Source of the DNA: an uncultured Fretibacterium sp.
GTDB taxonomy: Bacteria; Synergistota; Synergistia; Synergistales; Aminobacteriaceae
Length of the DNA stretch: 18,320 nucleotides
Direction: 5' to 3'
Assembly: GCA_937915835.1 (NCBI GenBank)
Contig: CALGHA010000045.1
Coordinates: 1 to 18,320 of the forward strand
Shown in pieces: positions 1 through 6,371 of the stretch. The stretch's first letter is position 1. Every line of letters starts with the position of its first letter. The notes under the pieces are model-generated. The model was not told the origin of the DNA, made no database searches, and saw nothing but the letters and a program-made list of their open reading frames with translations. Both the position numbers and the translations under genes were made by a program.

Positions 1-88
1 CAAATCGACAAATCATTTTACTTTGTTTGATTAACTTGTCAAGTACTTTTTTCATAAAAATATTCTATCATAAAAACTTATTTTTCGT

Positions 89-124
89 CGTAAATTCTCT
101 TTAGCGTAAATAATATTTTTTACG
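89..124. promoter_or_regulatory. Repeated CGTAAA boxes upstream of the GH28 promoter
   Basis: CGTAAA occurs at 89-94 and again at 105-110 (16 bp apart, about one and a half helical turns), and its inverted copy TTTACG is at 119-124, so the second and third copies form a small palindrome with an 8-base spacer. The cluster ends two bases before a good -35 hexamer at 127. This placement fits an activator or repressor site for the secreted GH28 gene, but in sequence this AT-rich short repeats can arise by chance. The rest of 1-206 holds no ORF that I can support. Confidence 0.25.
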
Positions 125-126
125 AG

Positions 127-155
127 TTGACCGCAAAAAATTTTCTCTCTACAAT
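127..155 (+). promoter_or_regulatory. Sigma70-type promoter for the GH28 gene
   Basis: TTGACC (127-132) and TACAAT (150-155) are separated by exactly 17 bases; each matches the housekeeping consensus at five of six positions. Transcription would begin near 162, giving a 5' leader of about 45 bases that contains the strong Shine-Dalgarno AGGAGGT (191-197). Confidence 0.6.
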
Positions 156-206
156 TTCAACAATTCCATTAAATTTAGCAAATTTCATTCAGGAGGTAAT
201 TTATCC

Positions 207-1592
207 ATGCGAAAAGTTTTATTGTTAATTCTCGCGCTCTGTGTATGTTCGTCTCCAGCGTTTGCTTCAGAAATCCCGGAGTTCAGCTTCAATTTTCCTC
301 GTCCTCATCAAGACACACTCGATGACTGGGCAATAGCTTCGGCAATCGTTCAGGCAATCCAGCGTCCTAATATTCCCGCGAAAGAATACAAGCTCGACGC
401 TTCAGCTGAAGACGTACGCAAAGCCATTCAGGACTTAATCAACCAGGCAAACGAAAACGGAGGCGGAAAAGTAATTATTCCTGCTGGAGATTATCTATGC
501 AAAGGACCGATTGAGCTTAAGAGCTGCGTTGAACTTCATCTTGAAGAAGGCGCAAAAATTTTGTTCAGCCCGGAACCTTCGGATTATTTACCAGTCGTAA
601 AAACTCGCTGGGAAGGCACCGAGTTAATGAACTATTCACCGATGATTTACGCTTATGGCCAGCATGATATTGCTTTAACTGGAAAAGGAACGATTGACGG
701 CAATTCTGAGAGCGTATTTCACTCATGGAAGAAACTTGAGAAACCGGATCAGCAGCAATTAAGACTTTGGGGAGCGGCCGGAACTCCTGTTGAAGAACGC
801 GTATTCGGTGAAGGACATTATCTTAGACCTTGCATAATCGACGTAAATTATTGCGAACGCGTTTTGCTTGAGGATTACACGGTCATGAACTCGCCTTTCT
901 GGATTAATCACTTGAACTGCTCAAATCACGTCCAGATGAGAGGCTTGAAAGTCAACTCAATGTTTGCGAACAATGACGGCGTTGATGTCGAATCCTGCAA
1001 ATACGTCTTAATCGAGGAAAATACTTTCAGGACTGGCGACGACTCCGTAGTTGTGAAGTCGGGAAGAGATTACGACGGCAGAAAAATCGGACTTCCATCA
1101 AAATATGTCGTAATCCGCAAAAATGACATGGGCGGCGAAGACGGAATTGCTTTAGGCTCAGAGATGTCCGGCGGAATTGCTTATGTATTTTTCGAGGATA
1201 ATATTCTTCGTGATGGTCAAAGCGCGGTTCGTTTCAAGGCAAATCTTGACAGAGGCGGCACGTGCGAACATATTCGCGTTCGTAACATGAAGATTGCGAA
1301 TTTCGATAATTTTATCTGGTTCCAACTGAATTACCCCGGTGAACTCGGCGGAAATTTCCCGACCGTCTACAAAGATTTAGTGTTCGAGGATATTACGGTT
1401 GAGAGCCTCAAAGGTAAATTGTTCGAGTGCCATGCTCCGAAGGGTTATCCGTTGCAGGACGTTATGCTCAGGAATATTAAGATTGCGAAATCCGATAACT
1501 CTAATTTCATTCTTGAGAACGTCTCGAATTTAGTAATTGACAATCTTCAGATTAATGACCAGAGAATGAACGGAGTACTTTCATCATTCTAG
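207..1592 (+). CDS. Secreted glycoside hydrolase family 28 (polygalacturonase-like) protein
   Basis: A 461-residue protein with a clear Sec signal peptide (MRKV, hydrophobic core, likely cleavage after the SPAFA motif near residue 20), so it acts in the periplasm or outside the cell. The body is a right-handed beta-helix of the GH28 type, whose characterised members hydrolyse galacturonan and related pectins. The substrate- and catalysis-linked motifs are in order: N256-D257-G, G-D278-D279, the G-S-E-M-S-G-G stretch near 316-322, and R342-F-K344 in place of R-I-K. The usual G-H-G motif reads G310-E311-D312, so the conserved His is missing, and activity or specificity may differ from a standard polygalacturonase. 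The start is fixed by AGGAGGT nine bases upstream. It is a single-gene transcript with its own promoter and terminator, converging on cysE. The family call is firm; the substrate is unknown. Confidence 0.85.
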   Translation: MRKVLLLILALCVCSSPAFASEIPEFSFNFPRPHQDTLDDWAIASAIVQAIQRPNIPAKEYKLDASAEDVRKAIQDLINQANENGGGKVIIPAGDYLCKGPIELKSCVELHLEEGAKILFSPEPSDYLPVVKTRWEGTELMNYSPMIYAYGQHDIALTGKGTIDGNSESVFHSWKKLEKPDQQQLRLWGAAGTPVEERVFGEGHYLRPCIIDVNYCERVLLEDYTVMNSPFWINHLNCSNHVQMRGLKVNSMFANNDGVDVESCKYVLIEENTFRTGDDSVVVKSGRDYDGRKIGLPSKYVVIRKNDMGGEDGIALGSEMSGGIAYVFFEDNILRDGQSAVRFKANLDRGGTCEHIRVRNMKIANFDNFIWFQLNYPGELGGNFPTVYKDLVFEDITVESLKGKLFECHAPKGYPLQDVMLRNIKIAKSDNSNFILENVSNLVIDNLQINDQRMNGVLSSF

Positions 1593-1610
1593 AACTGGAA
1601 TAAATATAAT

Positions 1611-1643
1611 CCCCCTGCTCGCTTTGAACTGGGGGAATTTTTT
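1611..1643 (+). terminator. Shared intrinsic terminator between GH28 and cysE
   Basis: CCCCC (1611-1615) pairs with GGGGG (1631-1635) around a 15-base loop, followed on the plus strand by AATTTTTTAT. On the minus strand the same hairpin is followed by ATTATATTTATT, so it may also serve the converging cysK-cysE transcript; its plus-strand T-tract just touches the cysE stop codon. Confidence 0.7.
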
Positions 1644-2439
1644 ATCTCTCGTTGAGCACAATTCTTCCTGATTTCACCGAATGTGTCAGCCAAACATTTC
1701 CGCCAATCACGCAGTTATCGCCTATAACCGTCTGGCCTCCTAAAATCGTAGCTCCAGCGTAAATTACGACGTTATCGCCAATATCAGGATGACGCTTAAT
1801 TCCCTTCACGAGTGAACCGTCAGGAGCAACATCAAAACTTTTTGCCCCAATCGTAACATTCTGGTAAATTTTTACTCGGCTCCCAATCGTCGAAGTCTCA
1901 CCGATTACAACGCCTGTCCCGTGATCTATGAAGAAATATTCACCGATTGACGCTCCAGGATGAATATCAATTCCCGTCAACCTGTGAGCATATTCCGTGA
2001 TAATTCGCGGTATCAACGGAACGTTCATCACAAAAAGCTCATGAGCAACTCGATACGCACTAATCGCCGTAAAAGCTGGATAAGCTAAAATTATCTCGTC
2101 AGGATTACGCGCGGCCGGATCGCCCTGATATGCCGCAATTATATCCGTCCATAAGACACGCCGAATTTTCGGGAGCTGTGAGATTAATTTTACCGTGAAA
2201 TTCTCCGCATCCTCAGCGTTCGTTAATCTCGCAATCGCTTCACTGAGCTTCTCACTCGCAAGTTTCAGGCTCTCAGCAACACTCTTATTCTCAGGGTTCA
2301 CATGAGACGGGAACATTGCCGCCTGAATATTCTTGAACGCAAGCTCTACGTCCTCTTTAAGCCCGTTGTAATTGATTTTGTCCTGACTGCTGAGACTTTC
2401 TAGTTCAAGTTCAGCGGATTTCAAGATTTCCTGTATCAT
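1642..2439 (-). CDS. cysE: Serine O-acetyltransferase
   Basis: Transfers acetyl from acetyl-CoA to L-serine, giving O-acetylserine, the substrate of the neighbouring CysK; cytoplasmic. The 265-residue protein has an alpha-helical N-terminal part (about 1-150, including VAHEL at 131-135) and a left-handed beta-helix of hexapeptide repeats (about 156 to the end). The catalytic signature is visible: D158 in the G-I-D-I-H-P-G-A motif and H173 in F-I-D-H-G-T-G-V-V-I-G-E-T. The long N-terminal extension is of the kind seen in the EpsC-like group of serine acetyltransferases rather than the short CysE form. The ATG overlaps the cysK stop codon (ATGA), indicating translational coupling and one transcript with cysK. 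Regulation would be shared with cysK through the upstream leader. Confident call. Confidence 0.93.
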   Translation of the reverse strand: MIQEILKSAELELESLSSQDKINYNGLKEDVELAFKNIQAAMFPSHVNPENKSVAESLKLASEKLSEAIARLTNAEDAENFTVKLISQLPKIRRVLWTDIIAAYQGDPAARNPDEIILAYPAFTAISAYRVAHELFVMNVPLIPRIITEYAHRLTGIDIHPGASIGEYFFIDHGTGVVIGETSTIGSRVKIYQNVTIGAKSFDVAPDGSLVKGIKRHPDIGDNVVIYAGATILGGQTVIGDNCVIGGNVWLTHSVKSGRIVLNER

Positions 2440-3362
2440 TCCGCAAAAAGTGCCGTTGATAAGTAACGTTCGCCGGTATCAGGAAGAATTACTACAATAT
2501 TTTTCCCTTCGTTCTTCTTAGCTGTCTCGATAGCCGCGTAAAGTGCCGCCCCCGAAGAAATTCCCACTAAGAAGCCTTCAAGTTTCCCCGTCAATTTCCC
2601 CGTGTTGATTGCGTCGTCATCGTTGACCGTGAAAATCTCGTTGTAAATCTTCGTGTTCAAAACGTCAGGAATAAAGCCCGGACCAATTCCCTGAATTTTA
2701 TGACTGCCAGAACGTCCAGCCGACAAAACCGGTGAGCCTGATGGTTCAACAGCAATAACTTTCAAATCGGGCTTATGAAAACGTAAATATTCCGCCGTTC
2801 CCGTAAGAGTTCCGCCAGTTCCAACGCCAGCAATGAAAATATCAACTTTACCTTCAGTGTCCCGCCAAATTTCAGGGCCTGTAGTCTCACGATGTATTCT
2901 CGGGTTCGCAGGGTTCACGAATTGGCCGGCAATAAAACTCTCCGGGATTTCTGCCGCAAGCTCCGAAGCCTTCTCAATAGCTCCGCGCATTCCCTTGCTG
3001 CCTTCGGTTAAGACGAGTTCAGCACCGTAAGCCTTCATTAATTTTCTGCGCTCAATCGACATTGTCTCGGGCATGACGATAATAACTCGATAGCCTCGTG
3101 ATGCCGCAACTGATGATAAGCCGATTCCCGTATTTCCGCTCGTCGGTTCGATGATTACGCTTCCGGGCTTAAGTTTCCCGTTTGCTTCTGCGTCGTCAAG
3201 CATGGCTTTAGCAATTCTGTCTTTGACGCTTCCGGCCGGATTGAAATATTCGAGCTTGGCTAAAATTTTCGCGTTAAGATTAAAATGTTTCTCAATCCGC
3301 GTGAGTTCCAGAAGCGGAGTGCGTCCAATAAGCTGATCAATTGACGTGTAAATCTTTGACAT
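2436..3362 (-). CDS. cysK: Cysteine synthase (O-acetylserine sulfhydrylase)
   Basis: PLP enzyme that converts O-acetylserine and sulfide to L-cysteine and acetate in the cytoplasm. With the start used here it has 308 residues, the normal family length. Landmarks are the Schiff-base lysine K47 in N-P-A-G-S-V-K-D-R, the substrate-binding loop P-T-S-G-N-T-G at 73-79, a G-T-G-G-T phosphate-binding loop, and G-I-S-S-G-A-A near the C-terminus. An in-frame ATG at 3425 would add 21 residues, but the ATG at 3362 has AAGGAGAG eight bases upstream and begins M-S-K-I-Y as family members do, so I prefer it. First structural gene of the cysK-cysE operon. Its leader of roughly 225 nt carries a short ORF with four consecutive Cys codons and alternative hairpins, pointing to control by cysteine supply. 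Confidence 0.94.
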   Translation of the reverse strand: MSKIYTSIDQLIGRTPLLELTRIEKHFNLNAKILAKLEYFNPAGSVKDRIAKAMLDDAEANGKLKPGSVIIEPTSGNTGIGLSSVAASRGYRVIIVMPETMSIERRKLMKAYGAELVLTEGSKGMRGAIEKASELAAEIPESFIAGQFVNPANPRIHRETTGPEIWRDTEGKVDIFIAGVGTGGTLTGTAEYLRFHKPDLKVIAVEPSGSPVLSAGRSGSHKIQGIGPGFIPDVLNTKIYNEIFTVNDDDAINTGKLTGKLEGFLVGISSGAALYAAIETAKKNEGKNIVVILPDTGERYLSTALFAE

Positions 3363-3491
3363 GATTATTCTCTCCTTATTATGTGTGTGATTACGCAAGC
3401 GGGGCAACGAATTTTTGAGGGTCATTAGCCCGCCGCCTGATGACTTATGACGAAAAAATTGTTGTTACGAGCGAAAGTTAAGCGTGAAAGT
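3363..3491 (-). promoter_or_regulatory. Candidate cysteine-responsive attenuator region
   Basis: RNA between the polycysteine leader ORF and the cysK start, read on the minus strand. (a) TGTTGT, the last two Cys codons (3512-3507), is complementary to ACAACA (3465-3460), which is followed by A and six T (3458-3453): a weak terminator-like layout with a 41-base loop. (b) GCGGGC (3433-3428) can pair with GCCCCGC (3405-3399) with one bulge. (c) GTCAT (3444-3440) can pair with ATGAC (3425-3421), which cannot coexist as a simple helix with (b). From 3510 to 3461 the RNA is C-rich and G-poor (15 C to 5 G), as in Rho-loading sites. I see no T-box or SAM-riboswitch core. Which element acts, if any, is inference. 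Confidence 0.4.
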
Positions 3492-3560
3492 TTAGAACGT
3501 GAAAGGACAACAGCAGCATACAGCCTCAAATTTAGCATTAAGAGTTCTCATGTTATGCAT
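3492..3560 (-). CDS. Polycysteine leader peptide upstream of cysK
   Basis: A 22-residue ORF that starts MHNMRTL and ends AVCCCCPFTF, followed by TAA. Codons 15-18 are TGC TGC TGT TGT, four cysteines in a row, and it sits 130 bases upstream of a cysteine synthase gene. An A-G-A-G-G-T-G ribosome binding site lies seven bases before the ATG, and a good promoter about 35 bases upstream (3595-3623) would give a transcript beginning some 28 bases before the ORF. This is the arrangement expected of an attenuation leader: ribosome stalling at Cys codons when charged tRNA-Cys is scarce would alter downstream RNA folding or Rho access. Cys-rich upstream ORFs controlling sulfur genes are known in mycobacteria and other actinobacteria. 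A second in-frame ATG at 3551 could also start it. The ORF is seen directly; the regulatory role is inferred. Confidence 0.65.
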   Translation of the reverse strand: MHNMRTLNAKFEAVCCCCPFTF

Positions 3561-3594
3561 ACTGTTTCACCTCTGGAAATTTTTTAATGAGGGA

Positions 3595-3623
3595 ATTATG
3601 CCACGATTTACACACTAAATCAA
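3595..3623 (-). promoter_or_regulatory. Promoter for the leader ORF-cysK-cysE transcript
   Basis: On the minus strand TTGATT (3623-3618) and CATAAT (3600-3595) are separated by 17 bases, matching sigma70 consensus at four and five positions. The predicted start near 3588 leaves a leader of about 226 bases before cysK. Confidence 0.55.
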
Positions 3624-3637
3624 TATGCAAAATTCTG

Positions 3638-3646
3638 TGATATATT
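3638..3646 (+). promoter_or_regulatory. Extended -10 promoter for the peptidase-exporter pair
   Basis: TGATATATT is a TG-n-TATATT extended -10 element. No good -35 is seen, but extended -10 promoters can do without one. The start would be near 3653, only about 11 bases before the GGAGGT at 3664-3669. It overlaps the cysK control region, so the two divergent transcripts could influence each other. Confidence 0.35.
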
Positions 3647-3675
3647 TAGCGAAATTTTTTTATGGAGGTAAATAC

Positions 3676-5655
3676 ATGAAAAAGTTATTGCTCATTCTCA
3701 CTCTTATTCTCGCTGTTATTCCCGTTCATGCTCAGGAAAATTTTAACGTCGTAAGCTCTATTGATACCCAAGAAACTTATGCTGTCGTAATTGTCCCGTT
3801 TGCTCCGTTGATTGCCGATGATGGGACGCGCGACGATGAAGTTCTCTACGGAATGACGATGAAAGCTGCTTTATCCGGAGATTATGTTTTTCTCGATATG
3901 CCTTATGGGACGCTTCCGATTGAGGCAAAAAATGTTGAACTTGTGAGCAAATCTCAAGCTGAAGAATGGAATAACTCAGTAACTCACAACATCATAGCTC
4001 CATTCGCAGATATTCAATCCGAAGCAAAAACTCAATCTTTCCCGCCGATTATCACGCTTCCACGAGGCTCAAGAGTAAAAATTGGCGAGATTAACTCTGA
4101 TGATGCAAGATATGTTCAAGCTGAATTATTCGGAGGAGTTAAAGGCTGGGTAAGAAGGCCGTTAATCCGTCCGCTTCGTCAATGGAACGTTGAGAGTGAA
4201 GAAGTTGCGCGTAAAAAAGTTGTCGATGACGCAAAATTATACTTGGGAACGAGTTATCGCTGGGGAGGACAAACTCCGATCGGAGTTGATTGCTCAGGAC
4301 TGGTTCACATGGCTTATATTTTGAACGGGCTTGAAGTCTTCAGAAATTCCAGGCCAAAATTCGGCTTCCCGATAGCGTTAAAACATCTTGAAGGAAATCC
4401 AGACAATACTCACGACCTCGAAACTCTTAAAACTCTAAAGCCCGGCGACACAATACATTTCAGCGGACATGTCGGAATGTATTTAGGCGAGGGAAAATTC
4501 ATTCATGCTAACGGTTCAGACTTCAGCACAACAATTGCGTCTTTAATCTCAAGTGATGAAAATTACCGTGCGGATATAGCCAGACCCAGCGAGATTAACA
4601 CGTTCGGCACAGTTTTTCCCGATGAGCCTGAAAAGTTGAGCGTCAAAGATTTTTATGCGCGCTCGTTCACGTCAGGCGATAAAGTCGGCTATAGATTTTA
4701 CGTTCGAGCAGAAGGATATACTCCGAGCAGAGCAATTCTTTATCCAGAAGGTTTAAGCTCAGATGTAATTATCGAGATAAGCAATGACGTAAAATTATGG
4801 CGTTTTGTCTATTCCGGCCGTGATACTGAAAGAGCACCAGAATATTTTTACACAAAGCCGGGAAAATACACTCCAGCCGTCGAGTTAATCAATGAAACTG
4901 GCTACAGACCTTCCGGAAAAACTATCACGAGCGGAATTTATGAGATGAAAGAGCCTCTTAAAGCAATAACTTCGGCGGAAAATTACGAGATTAAATCTGC
5001 TGAAGTGAAAATTCCTGACATAAAAACTTCTCCGGATATTCCCTCAGGTTTCGTTAAGCTCTCAGAGTTTGCGCCGGAGATTTTGCAGGAGATACGCTAT
5101 TACTCGGATTATAACTTTGTCGGTGAAAGAGTTGACGGCTATGAAGCTCCTGAAGCAATTTTAACGTTTGAAGCCGCCCAAGCCTTAAAAGCCGTGAATG
5201 ATGAGCTTATGAAAGAAGGCTACAAGCTGAAGATTTACGACGCTTATCGCCCGCAGAGAGCTGTAAATCATTTTGTGAAATGGGCTAAAGACTTGAAGGA
5301 CACGAAAATGAAGAAATATTTTTACCCGGAACTGAAAAAATCCGTCTTATTCAAACAAGGCTATATCGCGAGAAAATCAGGACATTCACGAGGAAGCACG
5401 GTAGACTTGACACTTTTTGACATTAACGCAAGCAAAGATTTAGACATGGGAGGAACTTTTGATTATTTCGGCAAGCGTTCACATTTCGACTTCAAGAAAA
5501 TCACGAAGGAGCAATATGCTAACAGAAGGCTTCTGCGTGAGATTATGACTAAGCACGGCTTCCGGCCAATTTCAACGGAATGGTGGCATTTCACGCTTAA
5601 CAATGAGCCTTATCCGAAGACGTATTTTGACTTTGCTATCACGGGGAACGAGTAA
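3676..5655 (+). CDS. Secreted SH3-NlpC/P60 endopeptidase fused to a VanX-type D-Ala-D-Ala dipeptidase
   Basis: A 659-residue exported protein: signal peptide (residues 1-19, cleavage after PVHA), bacterial SH3-like segments (about 33-95 and 120-165), an NlpC/P60 cysteine peptidase (about 178-300) with C206 in D-C-S-G-L, H265 in G-H-V-G-M-Y and a third polar residue H277, a beta-rich linker domain (about 310-450), and a C-terminal M15D/VanX-like zinc peptidase (about 465-659). The last has Y-D-A-Y-R-P, the zinc motif S-G-H570-S-R-G-S-T-V-D577, and E635-W-W-H638. NlpC/P60 enzymes cut peptidoglycan stem peptides and VanX enzymes cleave D-Ala-D-Ala, so together they could process wall peptides in the periplasm. 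VanX itself is cytoplasmic and stands alone, so an exported fusion is unusual. The start at 3676 is chosen over an in-frame ATG at 3625 because of GGAGGT (3664-3669) and the signal peptide. The next gene starts on the base after its stop. Confidence 0.85.
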   Translation: MKKLLLILTLILAVIPVHAQENFNVVSSIDTQETYAVVIVPFAPLIADDGTRDDEVLYGMTMKAALSGDYVFLDMPYGTLPIEAKNVELVSKSQAEEWNNSVTHNIIAPFADIQSEAKTQSFPPIITLPRGSRVKIGEINSDDARYVQAELFGGVKGWVRRPLIRPLRQWNVESEEVARKKVVDDAKLYLGTSYRWGGQTPIGVDCSGLVHMAYILNGLEVFRNSRPKFGFPIALKHLEGNPDNTHDLETLKTLKPGDTIHFSGHVGMYLGEGKFIHANGSDFSTTIASLISSDENYRADIARPSEINTFGTVFPDEPEKLSVKDFYARSFTSGDKVGYRFYVRAEGYTPSRAILYPEGLSSDVIIEISNDVKLWRFVYSGRDTERAPEYFYTKPGKYTPAVELINETGYRPSGKTITSGIYEMKEPLKAITSAENYEIKSAEVKIPDIKTSPDIPSGFVKLSEFAPEILQEIRYYSDYNFVGERVDGYEAPEAILTFEAAQALKAVNDELMKEGYKLKIYDAYRPQRAVNHFVKWAKDLKDTKMKKYFYPELKKSVLFKQGYIARKSGHSRGSTVDLTLFDINASKDLDMGGTFDYFGKRSHFDFKKITKEQYANRRLLREIMTKHGFRPISTEWWHFTLNNEPYPKTYFDFAITGNE

Positions 5656-6234
5656 ATGTTGCAAGTTATCATGTCATATCTGCCTTATGCCTTAATCACG
5701 ACGTTTACGCCCGGCCCGAATAATTTAATGTCGCTTTATTCCGTGAGTTCTGTCGGTTGGAAAAAGGGCAGCAAAGTAATCTGGGGAATTTTCGCGGGGT
5801 TCATGCTTTTGATGATACTTGTAATTTTATTCTGTCATGAACTGGCTAAATATCTTCCGGAATTTGTGAAATACTTGAAGTACATCGGAGCAATTTATAT
5901 TCTCTGGCTCGCTGTTCATATCGCAATAAGCAAACCAGGTGAAGCCCTTGAACGTTCAATAAATTTCAAGAGTGGCTTTTTTCTGGCAATCTCGAACGTG
6001 AAAGTCATTCTTTATCTCATCACAATTTTTACGGCTTATATCATCCCTTCAGGAGCAGGACTTCACGAGATGTTATTACACGGAGCATTTATCATCGCGA
6101 TTAGTGCCGTGAGCTGGTGCATGTGGGGTGAAGCCGGAAATATTTTGCAGAGATTTTTGACGAGATATTACAGGCCGTTTAATATCCTGATGGGAATTTT
6201 ATTAGCTTGGTGTGCCGTGAAAATCTTGATGTAA
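5656..6234 (+). CDS. LysE/RhtB-superfamily exporter, EamB-like
   Basis: A 192-residue inner-membrane protein with about six hydrophobic segments. The N-terminal signature T-F-T-P-G-P-N-N-L-M (residues 16-25) is typical of the RhtB branch of the LysE superfamily, which exports amino acids. From memory the pattern (T-P-G-P-N-N, then N-V-K-x-I-L-Y, and a C-terminal L-L-x-x-C-A-V-K-I) is closest to E. coli EamB (YfiK), the cysteine/O-acetylserine exporter. The setting supports that, since cysK and cysE are divergently encoded nearby, but substrate assignment by resemblance is uncertain in this family. It starts immediately after the stop of the fusion peptidase (TAAATG) and probably relies on coupled translation; GGGGAACGAG inside the upstream gene could serve as a ribosome binding site. 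A hairpin terminator follows directly. Confidence 0.75.
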   Translation: MLQVIMSYLPYALITTFTPGPNNLMSLYSVSSVGWKKGSKVIWGIFAGFMLLMILVILFCHELAKYLPEFVKYLKYIGAIYILWLAVHIAISKPGEALERSINFKSGFFLAISNVKVILYLITIFTAYIIPSGAGLHEMLLHGAFIIAISAVSWCMWGEAGNILQRFLTRYYRPFNILMGILLAWCAVKILM

Positions 6235-6240
6235 ATATAT

Positions 6241-6273
6241 TTGCTCTAGTCAGAATTGGCCGGAGCAACTTTT
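6241..6273 (+). terminator. Terminator after the EamB-like gene; member of a repeat pair
   Basis: TTGCTC (6241-6246) pairs with GAGCAA (6263-6268), followed by CTTTTT. The 16-base loop ends AATTGGCCG and is nearly the same as the loop of the hairpin at 9077-9106, although the stems differ. Confidence 0.65.
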
Positions 6274-6299
6274 TATGTCTCGTAAATTGACAAACTATT

Positions 6300-6328
6300 T
6301 TGACAATTATTGCAAATCAGGATAATAT
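6300..6328 (+). promoter_or_regulatory. Promoter for the ATP-grasp operon
   Basis: A perfect TTGACA -35 (6300-6305) is 17 bases before TAATAT (6323-6328); GATAAT at 6321-6326 is a better hexamer but only 15 bases away. A second TTGACA lies at 6287-6292, making a TTGACAA direct repeat with 13-base spacing that could be an operator or an alternative -35. The start is near 6335, about 37 bases before the first ATG. Confidence 0.55.
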
Positions 6329-6371
6329 TTACGCTCAAAAAATTTCTTGTTATTTTTCTAAAGGAGTTTTT

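Noticed and set aside
1..88. An additional promoter or gene start at the left edge (TTGATTAACTTGTCAA, 27-42).
   Set aside because: The imperfect palindrome has no well-spaced -10 and no ORF follows before the GH28 promoter; not enough to call.
3363..3425. A longer cysK start at 3425, adding 21 residues.
   Set aside because: The added residues are not part of the family, while the ATG at 3362 has AAGGAGAG at good spacing and the usual N-terminus.
3363..3491. A T-box or SAM (S-box) riboswitch in the cysK leader.
   Set aside because: I could not find the T-box antiterminator sequence or the S-box core; the short ORF with Cys codons explains the leader better.
3453..3512. A classical intrinsic terminator formed by the Cys codons and ACAACA.
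   Set aside because: The stem is only six AU-rich pairs with a 41-base loop. I kept it as a possible switch element but not as a terminator call.
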